DNA of 7,560 nt from JBPCOB01 sp051000715 (GTDB lineage: Bacteria > Actinomycetota > Actinomycetes > JALYNC01). Shown piece by piece: positions 1-5,845 of this stretch. Under the pieces are notes generated by a model. That model ran no database searches. It was not told the DNA's origin and saw only the letters and a list, made by a program, of their open reading frames with translations. The first letter of the stretch is position 1; each line of letters starts with the position of its first letter. The stretch lies in assembly GCA_051000715.1 (NCBI GenBank), contig JBPCOB010000270.1:1-7560 (forward strand). The letters are read 5' to 3'. The position numbers were made by a program, and so were the translations under genes.

Positions 1-393
1 GTCGTGACGATGGGCCGGCGGGTCAGCGAGGTGACGGCCGGGCTCTTCGGCAATAACGCCTACCGCGACTACCTCGAGCTGCACGGGCTCTCGGTGCAGC
101 TCACCGAGGCCCTTGCCGAGTACTGGCACCGGCGCGCCCGCGAGGAGCTCCGCATCGCAGAGGAGGACTCGGCCAGCCTCGACGCGATCTTCCGGCAGGG
201 TTATCGAGGCTCGCGGTACTCCTTCGGCTACCCGGCCTGTCCGAACCTCGAGGACCAGGTCCCACTGATGGCGCTGCTGAGTCCCGAACGCATCGGCGTA
301 GAGCTGTCGGAGGAGTTCCAGCTCCACCCCGAACAGTCGACATCGGCGATCATCGTTCACCATCCCGAGGCGAAGTACTTCAACGCCAGGTGA
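1..393 (+). CDS. metH: Methionine synthase, cobalamin-dependent, C-terminal fragment (5' end outside window)
   Basis: This is the last 130 codons of MetH, which transfers a methyl group from 5-methyltetrahydrofolate to homocysteine through methylcobalamin in the cytoplasm. Only the end of the AdoMet-dependent reactivation domain (Met_synt_B12 type) is present. That domain re-methylates cobalamin that has been oxidised to cob(II)alamin. The diagnostic stretch is RGSRYSFGYPACPNLEDQ, matching the family's R-x3-GYPACP motif that contacts AdoMet. It is followed by a QLHPEQST segment and the typical terminal HHPEAKYFNAR. The reading frame is open from base 1, so the gene starts upstream, and the GTG at base 4 is internal rather than a real start. 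The TGA stop overlaps the GTG of the next gene by four bases, indicating translational coupling. The family assignment is very secure. The catalytic homocysteine, folate and cobalamin modules cannot be checked here. Confidence 0.96.
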   Translation, partial: VVTMGRRVSEVTAGLFGNNAYRDYLELHGLSVQLTEALAEYWHRRAREELRIAEEDSASLDAIFRQGYRGSRYSFGYPACPNLEDQVPLMALLSPERIGVELSEEFQLHPEQSTSAIIVHHPEAKYFNAR

Positions 394-1079
394 GCGCGCT
401 GCGGGCGGTGCTGTTCGATCTCGACGGACTGCTCATCGACTCCGAGCCGATCTGGTTCCGGGTCGAGGAGCGGGTGATGGCCGAGCTCGGCGGCCGCTGG
501 AGCCACGCGGATCAGGCGGCATGCGTCGGCGGCACGCTGCCGCGAACCGCGGCGTACATGCTGGCGTTGGCCAGCACCGCGACGTCCGACGTCGAGGTGC
601 AAGGCCTGCTGGTGTCCGGGATGGCGGCCGAGTTGCGCGCTGGTGTTGCGCTCCGGCCCGGCGCTGAGCCGTTGCTCGATGCGCTGGCGGTCGCCGGCGT
701 GCCGTGTGGTCTGGTGTCCTCGTCCTACCGCGTGCTCGTCGACGTGGCGCTGGATGCCATCGGGGTGGAGCGCTTCGCGATCTCGGTCGCCGGCGATGAG
801 GTGCGCCGACCGAAGCCGGACCCGGAGCCCTACCTGACCGCCGCCCACCGGCTCGGTGTCGAGCCGGCCTCATGCGTCGTCTTCGAGGACGCACCGGCCG
901 GCGTAGCGGCGGCCGAGGCGGCCGGGTGCGTGTGCGTCGCAGTTCCCGATGTCGTGCCCGTGCCCGCCACCCCGACCCGACCGGTCCTCCCCTCGCTGGC
1001 CGACGTGGACCTCGGCTGGCTCCGCCGGCTCCCCGCGCAGATGGCCGCCGGCGGCCAGGCATGGTCACCCGCAACATAG
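390..1079 (+). CDS. HAD-superfamily hydrolase (subfamily IA, phosphoglycolate phosphatase/beta-phosphoglucomutase-like)
   Basis: This is a cytoplasmic phosphatase of 229 residues, a normal length for the family. All four HAD motifs are visible. Motif I is FDLDGLLIDSE, with nucleophile Asp10 and acid/base Asp12. Motif II is the LVSSS serine stretch around residues 109-112. Motif III is the lysine in KPDPEPY (Lys142). Motif IV is FEDAPAG, with Glu166-Asp167 as Mg2+ ligands. The helical cap lies between motifs I and II (about residues 17-90). The GTG start was chosen because it overlaps the metH stop (GTGA), puts DLDG at the expected distance from the N terminus, and needs no separate Shine-Dalgarno; none is obvious. 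The substrate cannot be read from sequence. Its position downstream of metH suggests it is co-transcribed, possibly in metabolite repair or one-carbon/sulfur metabolism, but that is inference. Confidence 0.92.
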   Translation: MSALRAVLFDLDGLLIDSEPIWFRVEERVMAELGGRWSHADQAACVGGTLPRTAAYMLALASTATSDVEVQGLLVSGMAAELRAGVALRPGAEPLLDALAVAGVPCGLVSSSYRVLVDVALDAIGVERFAISVAGDEVRRPKPDPEPYLTAAHRLGVEPASCVVFEDAPAGVAAAEAAGCVCVAVPDVVPVPATPTRPVLPSLADVDLGWLRRLPAQMAAGGQAWSPAT

Positions 1080-1089
1080 AGTCGGCGGG

Positions 1090-1842
1090 ATGAACCCCGG
1101 ACGCAGTGACTCGACGCTCGCGGCCGATCTGGCCACCGCTGCGGGCCGGCTGCTGCTCGGCGTACGCGCCGAGTACGCCGGGGCGGAGCCGGCCGAACGC
1201 CGGAGGCAGGGGGACCGGCGCTCGCACGAGTTCCTCATGGCCGAGCTGACCGCGGCCCGCCCGCAGGACGCCGTGCTCTCCGAGGAAGGAGCGGACGACC
1301 CGGTCCGGCTGTCCGCCGACCGGGTGTGGATCGTCGACCCGTTGGACGGCACCCGAGAGTTCTCCGAGCCGGACCGGGTGGACTGGGCGGTACACGTCGC
1401 CCTGTGGCAGCGAGGCGAGCTGGTGGCCGGTGCTGTTGCCCTGCCCGCCCAGGACCTCACCCTCGGTACGCCGGCAGTCGAGCTGGCCCCGGCCGTCGGT
1501 GGATCACCGCGGTTGGTGGTCAGCCGCACCCGGCCGCCGGAGCTGGTCGGTGCGCTGGCCAGGGCGCTCGACGGCAAGCTGGTGCCGATGGGCTCGGCCG
1601 GCGCCAAGGTGATGTCCATCGTGCTGGGCGAGGCGGACGCCTATGTCCACGGCGGGGGGCAGTACGAGTGGGACTCGGCCGCGCCGGTCGTGGTCGCCCG
1701 GGCCGCTGGGTTGCACACCTCGCGGCTGGACGGCTCACCGTTGGTCTACAACCAGCGCAACCCGTTGCTGCCCGACGTAGTCGTGTGCCGGCCGGAGTGG
1801 GCTGACCGGCTGCTGGCGACGATCGCCGAAGTCGCAGGCTGA
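1090..1842 (+). CDS. cysQ: 3'(2'),5'-bisphosphate nucleotidase CysQ (inositol monophosphatase family)
   Basis: The enzyme hydrolyses 3'-phosphoadenosine 5'-phosphate (PAP) to AMP, and in related enzymes also PAPS to APS. It clears the by-product of sulfate reduction or sulfation. The 250-residue protein has the full metal-dependent Li+-sensitive phosphatase signature: SEEG (64-67), WIVDPLDGT (80-88, metal ligands Asp83 and Asp86), and WDSAAP (194-199, Asp195). A GSAGAK loop lies at 168-173. The tail SRLDGSPLVYNQRNPLLPD resembles my recollection of mycobacterial CysQ, so CysQ is preferred over a generic inositol monophosphatase. The frame is open further upstream to 949, inside the HAD gene. 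I chose ATG at 1090 because it leaves a 10-bp gap after the HAD stop, follows a weak GGCGGG ribosome site, and gives the usual N-terminal length. It is probably the last gene of the metH-HAD-cysQ run. Confidence 0.93.
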   Translation: MNPGRSDSTLAADLATAAGRLLLGVRAEYAGAEPAERRRQGDRRSHEFLMAELTAARPQDAVLSEEGADDPVRLSADRVWIVDPLDGTREFSEPDRVDWAVHVALWQRGELVAGAVALPAQDLTLGTPAVELAPAVGGSPRLVVSRTRPPELVGALARALDGKLVPMGSAGAKVMSIVLGEADAYVHGGGQYEWDSAAPVVVARAAGLHTSRLDGSPLVYNQRNPLLPDVVVCRPEWADRLLATIAEVAG

Positions 1843-1856
1843 GGCGCGGCCCTCAG
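1839..1856. terminator. Perfect inverted repeat spanning both convergent stop codons; possible bidirectional terminator
   Basis: CTGAGG (1839-1844) and CCTCAG (1851-1856) form a perfect 6-bp stem around a 6-base CGCGGC loop. The TGA of cysQ (1840-1842) is in the left arm, and the stop of the minus-strand flippase (1853-1855) is in the right arm. There is no T-tract on either side, so it is not a canonical intrinsic terminator. High-GC actinomycetes often use U-less hairpins or Rho. The convergent arrangement calls for some stop signal here, but the stem is short and could be chance. Confidence 0.3.
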
Positions 1857-3523
1857 GCCCGGCGGGGCATCCGGCCGAGACCGATCCGGTCGAGCACCAT
1901 CCGCAACACCAGCCGGTCCTCGCTGGTGAGGCCCATCCCGCTGAGGAGCAACAGGTAACTCGCGGCGATCGCGATCGTGCCGGTGAGCAGTTGCCAGGAG
2001 TGCGGCGCGAACGTGGGCACCAAGAGGCCGACGCCCAGCGCGCCGACCGCGGCCAGCACGCCTTTGAGCACACCACCGTCGAAGGGCAGCATCCCCGTCG
2101 TCGACCAGACCTGCAGCAGTCGTACGACGTTGACCAACGTGAGCGAGACCGCCCATGCGATCGCCGCGCCCAGAATTCCATGGGTCGGGATGAGCCACAG
2201 GTTCAAACCGATGTTCAGGACCAGCGCGCCGACGTTGTCGATCATCGAAAGTCGCGGCCGGCCCGACTGGTTCAGCACCACGCCACAGGGGCCCGTGGCC
2301 GACTCGACGAGCTTGCCGGCGGCCAGCACCACGGTCACCGATGCTCCGGCGACGAAGCCCGGTCCGAACAGCCGGAGCAGCTCGTCCGGGAAGGCCAGCA
2401 GCACCACGAGCGCCGGTAGGGCCAACCGCAGGATCCAGCTGGTCGCGACCCGGTATGTCCGGGCCAGGCTCTCGCTGCGCCCGCGACGCCAGAGGTCGGC
2501 GATGCGCGGCGCGAACGAGGCGCTGATCGGTGCCGCCACGAATGTGGCCAGCATGACGATTCGCGTCGAGACGCTGTAGATGCCCACGTCCCCGCTGGGG
2601 AGGTAGATCCCGAGCATGATGATGTCCGCCCAGACAAGCCCGGTCGAGGCGAGCGAAGCCAGCCAGCTGACCATCGAGAAGCCGAGCAGCTCGCGAACCA
2701 GGTAGCGGGGCCGGCTCGCTCTCCGGCCGAGCAGCCGGTGCAGCGCCGCGCCCGAGGCCACGGCGCCGGCCAGGTTGCTGAAGATCAGCGCCGTCATCGC
2801 CCCCTTGAGCCCGAAACCAGCCGCCACGAACCCGATGGTCAACCCCAGTCGGATGAGTGGCTCGAAGATCAGGCCGATGAACGCGAACGGCCGCATCGTC
2901 CGGAAACCCTGGGTCGCCGACAGCGCGGCATCGCTGAACGCCGCCGCGGGCAGGGCGAAGGCGACGTAGCGCAACGGCATGACCAGTCGGTCGTCGTGGA
3001 AGGCGGCGTGGACCAGCCAAGGGGCGAGGGCGTACAGGACTGCTCCCACCGCGAGCGCCCCGACGGTGCTGATCACCACCCCCAACCGGACGGTCCCTCG
3101 TAGGGCGCCCCCGTCGGCATCGTCAAGGTGTCCGGCGACGAACCGGGTGAGCCCCGCGCGAAACCCGCTCAGCGACAGCAGACCCAGCAGCACCAGGAAG
3201 GCGAACGCCTGCGCGTACAGGCCGACATCTTCGCGGCCCAGCCGGCGGGCCAGCACCAGGATGACGCCGAGTAGCGCGACCTGGCCGATCGCCGCCCCGA
3301 ACACGTTGAGCCCGCCGCCGCGGGCCAGACCCAGCATCTCCCGGTCATCTTCGGCCGAACCTGCCGCCCCCTCGGGGGACACCCCAACCGCCGCCGGTCC
3401 CGGCGGCTGCGGCCCGGCGGTGACCCGGGTTGGCCGCGCGGTGAGGCGGCGCAGGCCGGTACGGCGTCGGTGCCGTCGCGGGTCGGGTGCCGGAGCAGAC
3501 GGGTCCGGCGGGCGTTCAGTCAC
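1853..3523 (-). CDS. Polysaccharide/oligosaccharide flippase, Wzx type (MOP superfamily)
   Basis: This is a 556-residue integral inner-membrane protein expected to flip undecaprenyl-linked oligosaccharide units to the outer leaflet. Residues 1-62 are a Pro/Arg/Ala-rich, probably disordered cytoplasmic tail. From residue 63 a series of hydrophobic segments begins (roughly 72-92, 102-119, 146-169, 184-200, 213-235, 242-262, 280-306, 318-338, 362-378, 390-408, 430-446, 450-470, 486-504, 511-530), fitting the 12-14 helices of the MOP fold. The opening RGGGLNVFGAAIGQ and the mid-protein ADIIMLGIYLPSGDVGIYSVSTR are typical of polysaccharide-synthesis transporters. The GTG start is the furthest upstream and has only a weak GGA/GAGAG ribosome site. 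Met63 is an alternative start that keeps the whole membrane core, but its upstream sequence is no better. It lies downstream of the sugar-phosphate transferase on the same strand. Substrate specificity cannot be inferred. Confidence 0.88.
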   Translation of the reverse strand: MTERPPDPSAPAPDPRRHRRRTGLRRLTARPTRVTAGPQPPGPAAVGVSPEGAAGSAEDDREMLGLARGGGLNVFGAAIGQVALLGVILVLARRLGREDVGLYAQAFAFLVLLGLLSLSGFRAGLTRFVAGHLDDADGGALRGTVRLGVVISTVGALAVGAVLYALAPWLVHAAFHDDRLVMPLRYVAFALPAAAFSDAALSATQGFRTMRPFAFIGLIFEPLIRLGLTIGFVAAGFGLKGAMTALIFSNLAGAVASGAALHRLLGRRASRPRYLVRELLGFSMVSWLASLASTGLVWADIIMLGIYLPSGDVGIYSVSTRIVMLATFVAAPISASFAPRIADLWRRGRSESLARTYRVATSWILRLALPALVVLLAFPDELLRLFGPGFVAGASVTVVLAAGKLVESATGPCGVVLNQSGRPRLSMIDNVGALVLNIGLNLWLIPTHGILGAAIAWAVSLTLVNVVRLLQVWSTTGMLPFDGGVLKGVLAAVGALGVGLLVPTFAPHSWQLLTGTIAIAASYLLLLSGMGLTSEDRLVLRMVLDRIGLGRMPRRA

Positions 3524-3771
3524 TCCAGCCCGGCTCTCGGCCCGGCGACAGCTCCACCCGCGACAGAGCTGCGACGATGCCGGCCGCTAGCAGCTGGATC
3601 ACCGACGAGCGATGGACGCCGCCGGATGATCCTTGGGTAGTCGCTGATCTCCACGGTCCGTTGCCCCCGGGAATCGACGTAGCGTGCGGCCGGTCGTGCT
3701 GAGCCCGCAGTATCCCGGTTCGCCGGCGACCGCGGGCCACCGGTGCGGCCGCCTGAGCTGGCGGGCGCCGC
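3524..3771. other. Intergenic region between sugar transferase and flippase
   Basis: This 248-bp gap separates two same-strand polysaccharide genes. It contains no strong terminator and no convincing promoter. A minus-strand frame of 74 codons (3516-3740) ends with its TGA overlapping the flippase GTG by eight bases. The distal part of that frame has plausible codon use, but the proximal part does not, and I recognise no protein family. I treat it as probably noncoding. The gap is large enough for the flippase to have its own promoter. Confidence 0.4.
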
Positions 3772-5457
3772 TCAGTACGCCCCGCGGCCGCGGACCACCG
3801 CGAAGGCCGTCTTCCACAGGATCATGAAATCCAGCGTCAGGCACCAGTTCTCCACGTACTGCAAGTCGAGCCGAACCGACTCCTCCCACGTCAGGTCCGA
3901 GCGGCCGCTCACCTGCCAGAGGCCGGTCAGCCCGGGCTTGACCAGCAGCCGGCGGCGGACGTCCGTCTCGTACCGCGCCACCTCGCTCGGCAGCGGTGGC
4001 CTCGGGCCGATCAGCGACATGTCGCCGCGGACCACGTTGAGCAGCTGCGGTAGCTCGTCGAGGGAGTACCGACGCAGGAACTTCCCTACGGCGGTGATCC
4101 GTGGATCCTTGCGAATCTTGAAGAGCAGGCCCTCGTTGCGCTCGTTCTGCGCGAGCAGAACCTCCAGGCCGGCCTCGGCGTCCACCCGCATCGAGCGGAA
4201 CTTGTAGATGGTGAACGGCTCGCCCGACCGCCCACAGCGGGTCTGCCGGAACAGCGCCGGCCCGGAGCTGGTGAGCCGTACGGCGAGGGCGATCGCGATC
4301 AAGACGGGCAGCAGGACCACCAGCGCGGCCAGCGCCGCCGCGCGGTCGAAGACCCCCTTGATCAGGCGCCGCGCGCCGCTGAGTTCTGGCTCGTCGACGT
4401 GCAGCAGCGGGAGCCCTGCCATCGGCCGGATGTGTATGCGCGGCCCGGCGATGTCGGTCAGCGCGGGCGCCAGCAGGATGTCCACCCCGGTGCCCTCGAG
4501 CTCCCAGGACATCCGACGCAGGGCCGGCCCGCTCATCTCGTCGCAGCTGGTCACCGCGACGGCAGTGGCGCCTTGCTCGGTGATCACCGAAACTACCGAG
4601 TCCAGGCCGCCCAACACCGGCACCGACTCCTGCGCCAGCAGCGAGCCGTTGTCCGGCCGATCCAGGCAGGCACCGATCACCTCGATGCCGGCGTAGCTCT
4701 CCCGGCGCACGATCCGGACCAGGTCGACTACCGCCTGCTGGTGGCCGACGACGACCAGGCGGTGCACGCAGCGACCGTTCTGCCGCAACCGGCTAAGCAC
4801 CTTGCGGGCACCATAGCGACCCAACATCGTCAGCACGGTCGCCATGGGCAATGCCACCAGGACATAGCCCCGGGCGATGCTGGCGTGGGTTGCGTACGAG
4901 GCCGTGGCCACCAGTGCCGTCAGCCTGATGGCGGCGTTCGACACCCGCTTGAACTCCTCGGACCCCAGACCGAGGAACCGGATCTCGTAGGCCCGGCTGA
5001 GTCCCAGCACGGCGGCCCAGGCCAGTGGCAAGAGCACGGTAATGATGACGTAGTCGCGCTGGCGGGGGTGCACGCCGGCGTCGGCAAACCGGAGAAAGAG
5101 CGCCACCAGTGCCGCGATCCCGACCGCCGTCGCGTCCAGGGCGATGACGGTCCGGACGTACGTGCGCTCCCAGGGCAGACTGACGCGGTACTTGCTCGGA
5201 CGAGGTAGCGAGCTGGCCGGCCGCGGTGGCCGTCGACGCTCGCCGAATGGGACCAGGCCTGGGACGACTTGGCCGGTCAGGTCGACCACGGGGTCGAGAT
5301 GAGGCGGCCGGCCAGTCGGGCTGGTGGCGGCGAGCGCCGTGGCCAGATTGCCGTTGCCCGACGGCTCGCCCCGGTCCGCCTCCGCGGACGACACCGGCAC
5401 GGTCGACTCGCCGGGCCGTGGCCAGGTCAACGTTCGGTGCGGTCCGGTCTTGCGCAC
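3772..5457 (-). CDS. Polyprenyl-phosphate sugar-1-phosphate transferase (exopolysaccharide initiating enzyme, WbaP/CpsE-like)
   Basis: This enzyme transfers a sugar-1-phosphate from a nucleotide sugar to undecaprenyl phosphate, the first committed step of surface polysaccharide synthesis. The 561-residue protein has a disordered N terminus (1-95), about four membrane segments (near 103-122, 136-152, 177-192, 196-212), and a Rossmann-like central region (about 230-345, beginning HRLVVVGH). A membrane anchor at 372-396 follows, then the C-terminal bacterial sugar transferase domain. That domain carries KFRSM (419-423), the catalytic Asp-Glu of SLDELPQ (Asp467-Glu468), GDMSLIGPRP (478-487) and KPGLTGLWQVSGRS (507-520). 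The C-terminal RGRGAY ending is typical. The GTG start is supported by AAGGGA ten bases upstream (5468-5473). The domain set matches the large five-segment polyPGT class rather than the minimal PglC class. The sugar (galactose, glucose or other) cannot be read. It is divergent from the Sat-CysC gene and upstream of the flippase. Confidence 0.94.
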   Translation of the reverse strand: MRKTGPHRTLTWPRPGESTVPVSSAEADRGEPSGNGNLATALAATSPTGRPPHLDPVVDLTGQVVPGLVPFGERRRPPRPASSLPRPSKYRVSLPWERTYVRTVIALDATAVGIAALVALFLRFADAGVHPRQRDYVIITVLLPLAWAAVLGLSRAYEIRFLGLGSEEFKRVSNAAIRLTALVATASYATHASIARGYVLVALPMATVLTMLGRYGARKVLSRLRQNGRCVHRLVVVGHQQAVVDLVRIVRRESYAGIEVIGACLDRPDNGSLLAQESVPVLGGLDSVVSVITEQGATAVAVTSCDEMSGPALRRMSWELEGTGVDILLAPALTDIAGPRIHIRPMAGLPLLHVDEPELSGARRLIKGVFDRAAALAALVVLLPVLIAIALAVRLTSSGPALFRQTRCGRSGEPFTIYKFRSMRVDAEAGLEVLLAQNERNEGLLFKIRKDPRITAVGKFLRRYSLDELPQLLNVVRGDMSLIGPRPPLPSEVARYETDVRRRLLVKPGLTGLWQVSGRSDLTWEESVRLDLQYVENWCLTLDFMILWKTAFAVVRGRGAY

Positions 5458-5486
5458 TGGTAAGTGGTCCCTTGGTGAGCGTGTTG

Positions 5487-5516
5487 ACGCTATGGCGGGG
5501 GGTGGCGTCCTGTCAG
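5487..5516 (-). promoter_or_regulatory. Candidate sigma70-type promoter for the sugar-phosphate transferase gene
   Basis: Read on the minus strand, CTGACA (5516-5511) is followed after 18 bases by TAGCGT (5492-5487). These resemble TTGACA and the actinobacterial TANNNT -10 box. The -10 lies about 30 bases before the GTG, leaving room for a short leader with the AAGGGA ribosome site. The match is modest and based on sequence inspection only. Confidence 0.3.
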
Positions 5517-5660
5517 CCGGTCGGCGAAGTTGCTGGGGGCTTGGGCAACCTCAATAGCCGACTCAACGAGCCATCGCCGGATCGGTTGCTGCCTGAGGAC
5601 CAGGAAAGCCTGCGCTGCGCGCGGGGTGACCGCCCATGCGCTGCTACGGCGCGGGACGGG

Positions 5661-5666
5661 TAGGAT
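5661..5666 (+). promoter_or_regulatory. Candidate -10 box upstream of sat-cysC
   Basis: TAGGAT fits the actinobacterial -10 pattern TANNNT with a preferred G in the middle. No good -35 is present 16-19 bases upstream, so an activator-dependent promoter or a chance match are both possible. If used, it would give a leader of roughly 170 bases before the GTG start at 5846. Confidence 0.22.
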
Positions 5667-5800
5667 GCGCCACCAGCAAGGGGCGCCGCAGCAGCGAGCA
5701 CCGCAAAGAGTGGCCTCTGCCGTGTCGGCGTGGCTTCACGAGAGCTGGCGCCGCGACCAGCGGAGAAGAAACCAGCCACGCTCAGCACATGCTCACCGTT

Positions 5801-5817
5801 CGACCGTCACGACCGTC
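5801..5817 (+). repeat. Short tandem direct repeat CGACCGTC x2 in the sat-cysC leader
   Basis: The octamer CGACCGTC occurs at 5801-5808 and again at 5810-5817, a 9-base period. It lies 28-45 bases before the sat-cysC start. Such close repeats can be a regulator half-site pair, but in GC-rich DNA this could be chance. Confidence 0.35.
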
Positions 5818-5834
5818 CACAGCTTTCACCACAC

Positions 5835-5840
5835 GAGGAG
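5835..5840 (+). promoter_or_regulatory. Ribosome binding site that fixes the sat-cysC start
   Basis: GAGGAG lies five bases before the GTG at 5846, close to ideal Shine-Dalgarno spacing. An in-frame ATG at 5789 would add 19 residues. Its only purine-rich stretch (GGAGAAGAAA, 5762-5771) is 17 bases away, so the GTG is preferred. Confidence 0.7.
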
Positions 5841-5845
5841 AACCG

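Larger units (their letters stand above)
5458..5845. other. Divergent intergenic region between sugar transferase and sat-cysC
   Basis: This 388-bp region separates two divergently transcribed genes and should carry promoters for both. Several frames stay open because of the base composition, but their products are Arg/Ser/Ala-rich and show no family features. I call no gene here. I looked for a cysteine-rich leader peptide and for a recognisable SAM-type riboswitch core and saw neither convincingly. Contents I can point to are candidate -10 elements for each direction, a short tandem repeat at 5801-5817, and the strong ribosome site of sat-cysC. Confidence 0.5.

Noticed and set aside
949..1089. 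N-terminal extension of cysQ within the HAD gene
   Set aside because: The extension would overlap the HAD coding region by 131 bases, is Pro/Arg-rich, and is absent from the CysQ family. ATG 1090 fits better.
433..1395. 320-codon minus-strand open frame antisense to the HAD gene and cysQ
   Set aside because: The translation is dominated by Arg, Pro and Gly, and both plus-strand genes beneath it have intact catalytic motifs.
1746..3020. 424-codon minus-strand open frame
   Set aside because: It runs in another frame of the flippase gene and into the antisense of cysQ. The product is Arg/Gly/Pro-rich with no hydrophobic pattern or family motif, as expected for a GC-driven shadow frame.
4399..5208. 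269-codon plus-strand open frame antisense to the sugar transferase
   Set aside because: His/Gln/Gly-rich composition with no family features. The opposite strand encodes a complete glycosylphosphotransferase.
5484..5489. TTGACG on the plus strand as a -35 box for sat-cysC
   Set aside because: No acceptable -10 follows at 16-19 bases, and it lies more than 350 bases from the start codon. It overlaps the candidate minus-strand promoter.
5513..5788. 91-codon minus-strand frame in the divergent intergenic region
   Set aside because: GTG start without a ribosome site, Ser/Arg/Ala-rich product, no recognisable family. Better explained as an open frame in GC-rich noncoding DNA.
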